A DNA stretch of 64,000 bases, taken from Lasiodiplodia sp. COLG20 (taxonomy: Eukaryota; Ascomycota; Dothideomycetes; Botryosphaeriales; Botryosphaeriaceae). Shown here piece by piece: positions 54,005 to 64,000 of the stretch (positions are counted from its first letter, which is position 1; every line of letters begins with the position of its first letter). Both the position numbers and the translations under genes were made by a program. The stretch lies in contig VNWV01000005.1 in assembly GCA_009801085.1 (NCBI GenBank), positions 2,294,001 to 2,358,000 of the forward strand, read 5' to 3'. Below the pieces are notes generated by a model, which saw nothing but the letters and a program-made list of their open reading frames with translations, was not told the origin of the DNA and did not search any database.

Positions 54005-55375
54005 ATGGCTCCCATCAAGAACCTAGAGTATTTTCGCGTCGTGCCCAGGTGGTTGTTTGTCAAAATCACCGACGATGCCGGCAACTTTGGCTGGGGTGAA
54101 GCAACGCTGGAGGGGTGTGTACCAAACCCCCACCAGAAAGATTAGCGCTCACCACGTCTGCAGTCACACCGAAGCCATTGAGGGCACCCTGAATGAGTTC
54201 AAGACACGCATCCTCGGCCTCGATGCCGACGACATTGAGCACATCTGGCAATTAATATGGCGTCTCGGTACGTTCCAAATTACAGCCTCGGGATGCCAAT
54301 TAACATGAACCCAGGCTTTTACAGAGGCGGCCCCGTCTTCATGAGCGCTCTGTCTGGCATTGACATCGCTCTCTGGGATCTCAAGGGCCGCAGGCTAGGC
54401 CAGCCAATCTACCAGCTCCTCGGCGGCAAGGTCCGCAACAAGGTCTCCGTCTACGCCTGGATCGGCGGCAACCGCCCCAACGACGTCGAGGCCGCCGCCA
54501 AGGCGCGCAAGGCCCAGGGCTTCAAGGCCGTCAAGATGAACGCCACCGAGGACATGAACTGGCTCGACTCGCCCAGCGTGCTCGAGTCGGCCGTCGAGCG
54601 CCTCAAGACGGTGAAGTCGCTCGGCATGGACGCCGCCATGGACTTCCACGGCCGCGTGCATAAGCCCATGGCGAAACAGCTCGCCAAGGCCCTCGAGCCC
54701 TACCACCCGCTCTTCATCGAGGAACCTCTCCTATCAGAGCACCCGGAAGGCGTCAAGCAAATCTCGGAGCTGACGACCTGCCCAATCGCCCTCGGCGAGC
54801 GCCTGTTCAACCGGTGGGACGTCAAGCGTTTCCTGCAAGGTGAGTGATGACCCGCCTGCATGCCCTGCCAAATCGAGGCTGAGGCTCGAAACACAGACGC
54901 GTCCGTCGACATTTTGCAACCCGATGTCTCCCACTGCGGCGGCATCTCCGAGATCAAGAAAATCGCCTCCATGGCCGAGGCGTACGATGGTAAGTGAAGT
55001 CACTGCCTGCAGACGCTGCCGCTTCCAGCCTTGCTCACCGCTTTCTGCGTAACAGTCGCCATAGCGCCGCACTGCCCTCTGGGCCCCATTGCCCTGGCAG
55101 CTTGCCTGCAGATCGGGATCAGCACCCCCAACCATGTGATCCAGGAGATGTCGCAAGGAATCCACTACAACACCGAAGCGGGCGATTTCGACATCCACAG
55201 TTACGTCACCGACGCCAGCGTCTTCACCGTCAAGGACGGCTTCGTCGACGCCCTGACCGGCCCCGGCCTTGGCATTGAGATCAACGAAGAGCTTGTCCGC
55301 AAGGTTGCATCGACGGCAACGCCCTGGCCCAATGGAGAGTTTTACGGCCCTGACGGAAGTATCCGAGAGTGGTGA
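54005..55375 (+). CDS. Enolase-superfamily sugar-acid dehydratase, galactonate dehydratase (DgoD) type
   Basis: DgoD-type enzymes remove water from D-galactonate to give a 2-keto-3-deoxy acid, using a Mg-bound enolate intermediate. Five exons: 54005-54114, 54164-54267, 54315-54839, 54897-54989 and 55056-55375, 383 residues (E. coli DgoD 382). The whole active site is present: [12 protein letters not shown] (metal Asp181, catalytic His183), FIEEPL (metal Glu), [11 protein letters not shown] (metal Glu), [13 protein letters not shown] (Asp/His region) and IAPHCPLGP (second catalytic His). The N-terminal capping domain has [17 protein letters not shown] across the first splice. Exact substrate within the family (galactonate or a related acid) cannot be fixed without testing. 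No sugar-acid pathway neighbour is present. Confidence 0.92.
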
Positions 55376-56476
55376 GTAGACGCCTAGTTTGCGAATATGC
55401 AAATAGATATAACAACCCAAAGCTAGCGCAAAGAATAGATTGGCGTTCCCCGCCAATCATCTTTACGAGAAAGTCTATTTATGTGGCGAATGGAATCCAT
55501 CGTCTGGACGTGAATGTGCCATTCTACCATTTTCTCTAGTCAATTGCCTCAATAACCTATCACACGCATCTAGACAGGCGTCTGATGCACAGAAAAACAA
55601 ATCCAGGCTAGCGTTCGGCTGCAGTACCCCTCTCTAAGCGATTCGGGAAGTATGGCAAGATTTAGTTCAGGGCAATTGAAGGCTTCGTCTAAATTATACG
55701 ACGAGTCAGCAACATGTGAAAAAAAAAAAAGTAAAGGATCAGAAAAAGAAAAAGGCGGGATGACACGGCCCGCTGACGGGATGCCCCTCAGCTTTGATCC
55801 CTTAAGCATCTGTCAGCGATGACGAACAGGGGCTGCTGTGGCGGGGTTGAGTGTGGCGCTGTGGCGACTCGAGCCGCGTTAATGCTTTTTTGAATCTTAT
55901 CTGCATGGCGTGGGGGTAACCCATCCGGTTCCCTCCGCATGGGTGAGTGCTACCGTAAGCATTACGAGCCGCATACTTCCGCACTGCGCCACCGCAGCTG
56001 TCGGTTCCACCATTGCTTCGAGAACGCTGAGATGCAGATACGAAAGACCTTCGTACGGACACGAGTCCAGCTCTCGTCTGTTTCTCGTGTCCTGAGAGGG
56101 GGAAAAGGATCTCCTCATCAGCGTTCGAAGTCACGAGCCATATCGCAACGCAAGCATCCGATTTCCATAAACAGATACAACCTAGGCGCCAATCCTCCGA
56201 CGAAAATGCCTCCAACTCGCTCAGACACACCACATGACTGATTCAATGCTATCTCAAATCGATACACAAGAAAGAAAAGAAGAAACAAGAAGAAAGCAAA
56301 GAGAACCCCCGAAACCCCACCCACATAGAATGTTATGCCCCGTTTGAACAACGCCATTAACTCTCCCAACGCATCCTGTGGTATCGAGCAGAACCAGAAC
56401 CGCAATGCCAACTCCACCATCACGACCCCCCCAGCAATTAATCCCAACCAACTACTCACCACTCCCCGCATGTTCG
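55376..56476. other. Convergent intergenic region
   Basis: 1.1 kb between the 3' ends of the dehydratase gene (+) and the arrestin-like gene (-). It has a short A run near 55720 and otherwise no features. Confidence 0.5.
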
Positions 56477-59400
56477 TCAAATCCAATTATCCATCGCCCT
56501 CCTCCTCTCCTTTTCTTTTTCTTTCTCCCTCTCCTCTCTGTCCCCCATAATCCATTCCAGACCCCTCTCCGGCAACCCCTTCCATTTCTTACCGTGGTGG
56601 TGGTGGCCGCTCGCACCAGTAGCCGGTGCCCTGCCCCCGCCGTTATTGTGGTGGTGGCTGCCTATGCCCTGGAACCGCCACTGCCTGTCTCTCGCAGCAT
56701 CTAGCCGGGCCTTGAAGCTCGCCGCGCCCGACGACCCCATGCCTCCGAAGAGCGCCGACGACGAGGCAGCGCCGCCGGCACCGGGGTACGCGCCACCCGA
56801 GCCGCCCGTGCTCAGGTCCACGACGTGCTCGCTGGGCAGGGCGACCTCCGCTTCACGGAACTCGAGTGGCTGTCGAGCGTGCTGATCTACCCCTAGTGGA
56901 TGAGGGGGCGGAGGTGGTGGAAAGAGCGGTGCGGCGGATAGGGTGGGGTTGCTGCCAGCGCGTGAGTGGGAGCGGGCGGAACCTGGAGGTGCATGGAGGC
57001 TGGTGGACTGCTTGAGGCCGAGAGTCGGATGGGGATTATGGTGGTGATTGGGTAAGTAGCCATGCGTTGCAGATGAGGAGCGCTGGCTGCGGGTTGTTTC
57101 GTTGGAGCGGGAGCGCACGTGGCAGAGGCGACTCTTCATGCTTTCGACACTGCCAATGTCCATGAAGCGGCCTTGACGATTTCCGTTCGATGGCGTCTCG
57201 AAACCCGGGCTGGACGCGTTACGGCGGTGGTGTCGAAGGGGCGCGCTGGCAAGTTGGTCGTCGCTGTCATGATTGTCGCTGGCGCTGGAACAACCACCGA
57301 CCAAATTATTGCTGCTGTGATAGCCATACCCCAGTCCAACGGCGCTATTCAGGCCGATGGTATCTGAGCTGAATTTGCGGTCTATACGTCGGCTGGCGAG
57401 CTTTGGGGTGGCACTCTGGACACGCCTGATTATATGTTCTTTCTTGACCGAGGCGCTGCCATCAGGCTGGATCGTAGTAGTGAGTTTGGTTGCTGGCTTG
57501 TACTTGCGTGGTGAATGTTCAAGTAGATGGCCGAGCTCGCGCAGGTCTTCCGCCTCGGCACGCATGCGGTCAAGAGATTGCATGCGAGGTGCTGCAAACG
57601 CTCGGCCCTGGACGGATCGTGACGGCCGCCGGGACAATGTACGAGCCCGACGATGAGTAGGATGCCCTCGCTTCTCTTCGATTGCAGCCGCTACTTGAGC
57701 CACGGAATTCGGAACAACATCAAGCGAGTTCTGTTAATGATTAGTTGCGGCGAACCCATGGTGGACGGTTGCAAGCAAGCATACCATATGTATCAGGACA
57801 ATAGGGAGTTGAACAGTGACAAGTTTGCTGTAACATGTCAGGGACTTGAACTCGAACATTCCTCGTGTGAATCAAGAAGCCCACCTGTGTGTGCTGCTGA
57901 CTACAATGTTGAGGAAGTAGCGGACTTCAAAGAACTTGCCTGCGTTCGGTCAGCAATGGGCTCGGCCAAAGGATTAAAGTTAGAACCTTACCACATTTAA
58001 CAGTTGCATGCCCGCGCGGAAGCTCCAGGTCGCATGTTCTTGTGACAGTCGTATGGGGAGCAACTCCAGACCAGCCGTGCATACCCTGCTTAATGGAAGT
58101 TTTGGCAAATACCGTGCGTTCGTTGTTATCAAAAATCCGAGCCTGGCCGGCCGACTTTTCCAGTGTCGAGGCTGCAGTCTTTTGTGGCTCTTAGAAAGAT
58201 GGACCCCTAGCGGATCAATGGGAGAGACTCACATGTTTGTAGCATAATATATCCCTTTCCAGCTGCAGCTCAAGTTTCTTGATGGTTTTTCGGCTATTGT
58301 TTGCAATGTGCACGTCCACAAATATGCATGTCCCGCTGACCCAGACTTGTCGGTGAAGTCCAGCTGTGACTCGTATGGCTTCAATGCCCCCTTCCTTCTG
58401 ACGCATATACTCATCCGAAGCTGTTAGCGGGCTTGGTAGGGACATGAGGGCCTTTTCTGCTGTACTGGTTTTAGTATTAGCTCTAATGTGTAGCTCAGAG
58501 GGATCTTACGATCGTAAACAGAAAGCAGTGAAACCCCCTGTGAGGTTCGAACCAGATATTGAACGCCTTTGTCCCGGACGAGAAGAGTGCAACACAGCAC
58601 ATAGCGAATGCGAGCGAGCTTTGACTGAAATGGTGGTGGTCCGACATCCAGCGGCAGGCTAATGCTAAACGGCATTGTTGTGGTAGAGGGGTTCAGAAGC
58701 CAAAACGGATCGAGCGGAGACATTTGCCTGACGGAGTCCACCATGTTGTCTGGCGGTGGGTTCTCTGAGTCGATCAGCTCTGTTGCCAGGTTCATGAATA
58801 TATCTCTCTTTCCGGTCCACATTTCCTCCACCCCCAGAAGGTCCACCGAGATTCTTGCGATTGCTAGAGCTCGCTTGTGGCGTTGACGCTCTGCGTCCTC
58901 AACCGTAATGCGGACATTGCCCTCGAGGCTACCGCCTCCCACAAACAATGGTGCTGCAAGATGTATATCAACCGATACGCGAGGGTGGCGGTGCGTTGGG
59001 AACTCTACCATTTCGTCGGAAGCATCCCTCAAGAACGTTCTGGAAGGGATTCGCTGCACAACATCCGAAGAGACTGGATCCAGGCGCGCAGCTACCTCGC
59101 GTACTGGTGATTTTGAAAGTCCCCGGTTGGGTATTGTGAAACCCCGTCCCCGCGGAGCAGGCGGGGGCAGCAATGGACCACGATTCATAGAGTTCGCTCG
59201 ATTCTCCCGACTGCGCGATGAGCCTCTGGCCGGTATGTTTGCGATAGGTATACTGTAAACACTAGAACGGTCGCTGCCTGGAGTGTGGAATGGCGAATGA
59301 CGCCCACGGCGGTGCTCCGAACGCTGGCTGTCTGCAGGCGAAGGAGCGGTTCTGAAAGACGGCCTCCGAGTGAGAGAGCCTTTCCTTGATAGCAACGATC

Positions 59401-59749
59401 CCTTCCTTGTCAGAGAACACTTGCGGACCACCCCGCATTGGGTAGGCTCTGATGGTAAAGGCTTGCGGTTTGTCAGTTCGAGCAGGCTCGGTTCTGTGAG
59501 TTCGCGAATATCGGAAAGAGGACGCGTTAGAGTCGACCACGGCGGTACACCTGATGTTGACCATGCAGGTGCCTGGTTCATTTGTGGAGTATGACTCTTC
59601 GGGACAGGCACCTCCGGGGTTTGTACCGATCGATTACGCGCGTGAAATGCGCTCTTTGGAAGTGCTGAGTGTGAGAGCTGAGGGCGAAGGACTGAACGTG
59701 GAGGGCCCTTTTCGGGAGGTGGTTGAACTGATTCTGAAGCCCTCAGCAT
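56477..59749 (-). CDS. Arrestin-like (alpha-arrestin) protein, six exons
   Basis: Fungal arrestin-related proteins act as adaptors in ubiquitin-dependent sorting and endocytosis; the cargo here is unknown. Exons from the right: 59749-58510, 58456-58233, 58178-57992, 57939-57885, 57827-57785 and 57730-56477, 1000 residues. Each junction is GT-AG and keeps the arrestin core: VRTSQGVSLLSVYD with QKALMSLPSPL; LERDILCYKH with TAASTLEKSAGQ; HATVKC with GKFFEVRYFLNIVVSSTH; then SKLVTVQLPIVLIHM and NSLDVVPNSVAQ. The Ser/Arg-rich N-terminus (about 235 residues) and the His/Gly/Pro-rich C-terminus (about 380) are disordered. A polyproline run (FPPPPPPPHPLG) could bind WW or SH3 domains; I did not see a clear PPxY. 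The start is uncertain: a stop lies just upstream in frame, and a further 5' exon is possible. Confidence 0.85.
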
Positions 59750-62360
59750 CTCTCATTGGCAGCCCAGCCAACTTGGACGAAGTACCATGAAGCCTTTGTG
59801 TGGGCGGGCCAGGCTTGGTGATGTCGACGCCCGGAACGACTGGATGCGATCTCAACTGCCGGTTCGTTAGACGTGAAGAGGGACGGATCTGGAGAACTGG
59901 TTACTGGGTGCATGAAGGAACCCGCGACGCGCCTAAGTGGTATACTGCATAGTTCTGACCCGCAAACTTGTGTCAATCGGTGAGGTGAATGTTGCGAATC
60001 GGAATGCCAATCCACAGGGCTGGGTAGATCGATCGGACGGGAGATCTGAATTGTTCGCACCTGCCGTTAGGTGCAGTTGGCCGCAACAGCAGCTACGACA
60101 ATGACGAGGCCCGATCGAAGAGAGCTAAACATGTTCCTTCCACGACAGAAAGACAAGCTTGCCAAGAATGCTTCACCCACATCCGAGCGGTCAGTGTGGC
60201 AGAATGACAGGGTGGTGTCCAGATAGGCGCGGCTCGATAACTGGCATTTTTGGGAACTTTCGTGGACTTGGAGGCGTTGCCTTCTCGCTTTCGTAGCAGA
60301 AAAAATACAAAGGAAACATAGGCTGCCGTATTTACCGACGTGATATAGACTTAAGTTGTGATTAATATTGAACCGCAACCGCACCAGAATCTACGTCGAG
60401 GTCCCACAGACACTTGACTCCTGTACTTTTTCATGTATCGCTTACTAGCGAGCCGAGTGCTCTGCCTATTTTGCGCGTTGATATCCCGGAAGGTAGGATT
60501 CGCATAATGGCCCCTCAAGTGTTACCAGACCCCTACATGGCCAATGACACGGATTCCGATCGCTCCCCAACCAACGGTGTAATTCCATGGATGAATCTTC
60601 GAATTCCATTGGTCGTTTTACTCCGAAATCTGAGTGGCGAGTTGAGGCAGGCCACATGATGAACATATCGCTGACATTTCCAGAAGCCCTCGGATTGGAT
60701 GAGTAAATCTCGATAGGTCCGCGGGCACCTCTGCTTGGTGGATAAGGCCATGGCTCCGAAACGAACACAGGCGCCACACATACATTTTGCGGCAGAAGCG
60801 TTTACCGTTTTGAAACGAGTTATTGCATGGGAAACGGCAGTGTGCCGAGACATGGCTCACAATGCTATGATGATCGAGGGTCTATAACAACGTCAGTAGA
60901 TACGGAACGACGAAGCCCTACAATGCTGCTGATGGGTGGCCGAGGTTCGACGAGCGGCCTGAAACTGCTGGTTCCGGTGCGAGTGCATAGTAAACATTAC
61001 GAACTGCGGCTCAGACGCGCATCTCCCGGGAGGCACAGTCAGACTCTCCGTTCGAGGCCCCGTTTGGCGGTATCGGAGACCGGATCCCATACTGGTGGAA
61101 TTGCGAGCGGCATCATAGCACCCTTCTCAACCATCACGCGCACCCAATACCGGCTTCCGAAGTGTTAGGGGGAACAGTGGTGCGGCAAGACTCACGATGC
61201 AGCGGAAGGATGGAGAGGCACGCGCGCCGCAATTGGCATGGCGCACAGGTACATCACGCCAGGCTATGCCCGCTCCGTCACCACAGACCGGCGATGATGG
61301 AAGGCCCTCGGGCTGGGCGGGGTACAGCCGAGAGCAGGTGACCTAACATACGAACTCGAGCCACCGACAGGCTGATGCAAAACGTGCGCATGGAGGCCAG
61401 GCCAGAGGTCAGGGATGAGCAGCAGGCGTTCGCTGGCGTCACGGGCGGCCAACACAGACCCGCCTGGGTCGCCCGAGCCATCGCCAGAGGTCAGCCGCCG
61501 CGGAGAGTGTGGGGTGCAGTCGCCTCTCTGCAACGCGCGGTCGCAGCAGCAGTCGTCAGCAGCAGGCAGGCCCTGCGGCGAGAGCGACGCGAGCTCCTGG
61601 GAGGGAGAGGGCTCTTCTTGAGCGGGTGCTCAGCCGCATCGACGTGCTCCACAGCGAGCTCCGAGGAGAAAGCGGACGTGCACGTGGACGCTTGGCCGCT
61701 CTCAGCAAAGGAATCCCGGCGGGCGCAGACGCCAGGCGGCGGGCGCGACGCTGAGTGGTGAGCATGGCAGACTGCACGCGGGCTCGGGTCGTGTGCAGCA
61801 GCAGCAGTTCTCGAATCGCAGGCAGGCTGGAGGCTGAGGAAACGGGCGCGGTGCGTGGCAGCTTGAGCGGGCAGGGGCCGCGGTGCGGTGCGGGCGGGCG
61901 GACGATGGCGCTGATTGGGCCGCGAGGGAGGCCTGGCAGACGAGGGGCAGGCCACAGCGACAGACTGCTGGTCGTCGCAGCGGCGGCGGGCGGGCTTTGA
62001 GGTCGGCGGCGCGCTCGGAGAGGCAGCGCGCGGACCGACGCAAGAGGGCGGGCGGCGGCGCTCTGGTGAAAAAGTCTGCGGACGGGCTCCGACGTCGCAT
62101 CTTGGCCTCAAAGACTTTGAAATTCCCCCGGCCTGCTCCCCTCTGGTCCGCTCTGTTTCCATTACCCAACGTCTTACCTCACGCCAACTTTGCCCGCCCA
62201 TCCACCGTCAACGCGAGGTTATCTTTCTATTATCAACATTATCAAACGCCCCGACAAACAGACTCACGTCAAGCGCCCCGGATCGCCCGAACCGGCGCAG
62301 AAGCGCGCGTGCCCCCCCGACTTCGCGTCTGTCCCGCCGCCTGACTGGCCCAGGGCGCAG
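59750..62360. promoter_or_regulatory. Long divergent region between the arrestin-like gene and kapC
   Basis: 2.6 kb between two divergent starts. The right half (61400-62340) is strongly GC-rich and gives large overlapping open frames on both strands, typical of composition alone. Part may hold long leaders or a further first exon of the arrestin-like gene. I recognise no element within it. Confidence 0.45.
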
Positions 62361-63885
62361 ATGGGCGATAACAACACCGCCAAAGATACGCCTGCCGCAG
62401 TAGGCAAGTCGGAGGAGCCGTCGAGGGATGGCTCGGCCAGCTCTATCGCGACCACCCCCGAGCCCGAGGCGGAGTCATATAGCGCCCAGGAGCAGCCCCA
62501 GCAGCAGCAGAAGCGCAAGGGTGGTCGTAAACCTGTGAGCTCTCCACCACTCGCTGCACATACTTCGCACCCCGCGCTATGTCTCGCCCACCGGTGCTAA
62601 CTAAGCGTCGCAAGATCTATGCCACTTCTGAGGAACGCAAGCAGCGCAATCGCCAGGCCCAGGCTGCCTTCCGCGAGCGCCGCACCGAGTATATCAAGCA
62701 ATTGGAGAGCACCATCAAGCACCATGAGGAGACGCTGCAGACGCTGCAGCAGAACCACCGCAGTGCTGCAGACGAGTGCTTGATGCTTAGGTACAAGAAC
62801 TCGCTGCTGGAGCGGATCCTGCTGGAGAAAGGTACGCCCACCTGGGTGCTTCCACAGCTACACCGAGTCTGATACCCCGCAGGCATTGATGTCCAGGCCG
62901 AGCTCCGTGCAAAGACGGGCAGTCCGCACCTGGGTCCAACCCGCGTGCCGCCCCCAGGATCCGCCGTGCAACCGCCAATGCAACGGGCCATTATGAACCG
63001 GCACCAGCAGGCGCGTCGCTCCTTTGCAGGTTTCCCCCAGAAGGTTGAGGGTGCGCAGGGCTCGCCGCTCGCCCAACCTGACGGGTCGGTGCCAAATCAT
63101 TCGCCCCATTCACAGCCTACTCCAGCTTCTCACATGTCTTCCCCGTCGACTTCTGCCACGAAGTCGCCCAATTTCATTCCTACCATTTCGCCCAATATGG
63201 GTCCTGTGTCTCAATCGCAGCAGCAGCAGCCGCCGCCCCAACAGCAGCAATTACGTCCACAGCCAGCTAGGTCACAGTACAACCCGCTTCCGCACCAGCG
63301 CCCCTCGTCTCTCAACACGCAATTCTCGGTGGGCAGCGGCCTGCCGAGCGCGTCGTCGGTCAACAGCGCAGCAGGGAACGGTATCTCGGGGAACGGCACC
63401 GGCCCGTCCGCCTTTTACCCGTCACCGTTCCAAAGCCACATGGACCAGCTCGGCAAGTTGTCCCGCTCCCTGATACGTGCCTGTAGGCATAGAGCTCTGT
63501 TCGTCCTAGATTGACCTCCGTGCATACAGAACAGGAATACGATGCGCAAGCCGACATGATCGACGACCGAGACGCCAGCGAACACTCCGCCTCCACCGCA
63601 CCGTACCCGCAGCAATTCCCACCGAACATGCAGCAACCACAGACCACGCCGCAGCTCCCGCCCCAGGGGTCCGGGCAAATGGCACCACAGCAATTCCACG
63701 GGCAGCAGGACCAGTACACATCACCTCAGGCGCTGCAGCCGGCCGACGGCCAGCACAGCGGCTACGCCATGTCGGGCAACATAAATCACGGCTTCGACCC
63801 ATACGATCCGATTCTCGACGCCGACCCATTCGGACTCTCGGCCAGCATGCACTTCCCGACGCAGTTCTCGTACCAGACGGGATGA
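62361..63885 (+). CDS. kapC: bZIP transcription factor, KapC type
   Basis: KapC is a Pezizomycotina bZIP regulator related to the AP-1/Yap group, studied in Aspergillus; nuclear, dimeric. Four exons: 62361-62534, 62615-62831, 62883-63476 and 63530-63885, 446 residues. The N-terminus is Ser/Glu/Gln-rich and ends KRKGGRKP. After intron 1 comes IYATSEERKQRNRQAQAAF and RERRTEYIKQLE, with the basic-region signature N-x2-A-Q-x2-F-R, then a leucine-zipper region (TIKHHEETLQTLQQNHRSA) and LMLRYKNSLLERILLEKG-IDVQAEL across intron 2, a block specific to KapC. The rest is Gln/Pro/Ser-rich. Intron 3 uses GTGCCT; its 53-bp length and phase give LIQQEYDAQADMIDD. The intron 3 donor is the least certain junction. 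Confidence 0.92.
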
Positions 63886-64000
63886 ATGTACAGACGCGCG
63901 ATGACGCTCTTCACTATTTGACGAGTTATGTTTTGGACATAAAAAAGTACACCTTGTAATGTAGCGGGCGTTTTTTGCGGGCCAGGGTCTGGGAACACGA
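63886..64000. other. kapC 3' region
   Basis: The 115 bases after the stop hold 3' untranslated sequence to the window edge. Confidence 0.5.

Noticed and set aside
61491..62201. 236-residue open frame on the minus strand in the kapC upstream region
   Set aside because: Arg/Pro/Ser composition from GC-rich DNA, overlapped by equally long frames on the other strand; no conserved motif.
1..64000. tRNA, rRNA, CRISPR arrays
   Set aside because: No B-box of a tRNA in proper context, no rRNA stretches and no regularly spaced repeats; CRISPR is not expected in a fungal nucleus.

Overview
The window is nuclear DNA of a filamentous ascomycete (Pezizomycotina, most likely a Dothideomycete; the class is inferred from the gene set and was not tested). 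Genes are interrupted by short introns of mostly 48-120 bp with GT-AG (twice GC-AG) ends. Coding DNA is GC-rich, genes lie on both strands without operons, and the proteins are typical of moulds: a KapC-type bZIP, a Zn2Cys6 regulator, fungal MFS transporters, Sng1, and the vacuolar membrane protease Pff1. There are 20 protein genes, one of them cut by the left edge, plus one decayed gene. I found no tRNA, rRNA or CRISPR. One assembly gap (N) lies at 5721-5809. Exon coordinates below were worked out by hand from splice signals, frame and family conservation. | Layout. 1-4.5 kb: three housekeeping genes on +: exocyst Sec3 (C-terminal part), ArfGAP Gcs1 and ETF-beta. 4.5-9.3 kb: AT-richer spacer with the gap, then an ACS-family MFS transporter. 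9.3-15.5 kb (-): a 1176-residue coiled-coil protein and a CCDC124-type ribosome-associated protein. 16.0-18.5 kb: repeat-rich pocket with a dispersed repeat, a wrecked GIY-YIG plus Cys/His-repeat gene, and a 315-bp inverted-repeat element inserted in it. 18.7-24.4 kb: SNG1 (-) and CDC45 (+), divergent. 25-32.7 kb (+): a DHA1-type MFS transporter, an unknown gene with a probable frameshift, a second copy of the dispersed repeat, and a Zn2Cys6 regulator. 34.3-39.5 kb: splicing factor BBP/SF1 (-) divergent from a glutathione transferase (+), then an unknown Q/N/H-rich protein (+). 40-45.7 kb: a GNAT-like protein (-) and PFF1 (+). 45.7-49 kb: a 3.3-kb gap between convergent genes. 49-55.4 kb: a J-domain protein (-), a metallophosphoesterase (-), and a sugar-acid dehydratase of the DgoD type (+). 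56.5-63.9 kb: a six-exon arrestin-like gene (-) and kapC (+), divergent. | Working together. Most genes are independent housekeeping functions: secretion (Sec3, Gcs1, arrestin-like), replication (Cdc45), splicing (BBP), mitochondrial electron transfer (ETF-beta), vacuolar proteolysis (Pff1), detoxification and transport (GST, Sng1, two MFS). I see no biosynthetic cluster. The most unusual part is the 16.4-18.5 kb locus. There a protein with a GIY-YIG-like N-terminal half and four C-terminal copies of a Cys/His module, which I cannot assign to a named family, has been broken by frameshifts, a C-to-T type stop and an element insertion.
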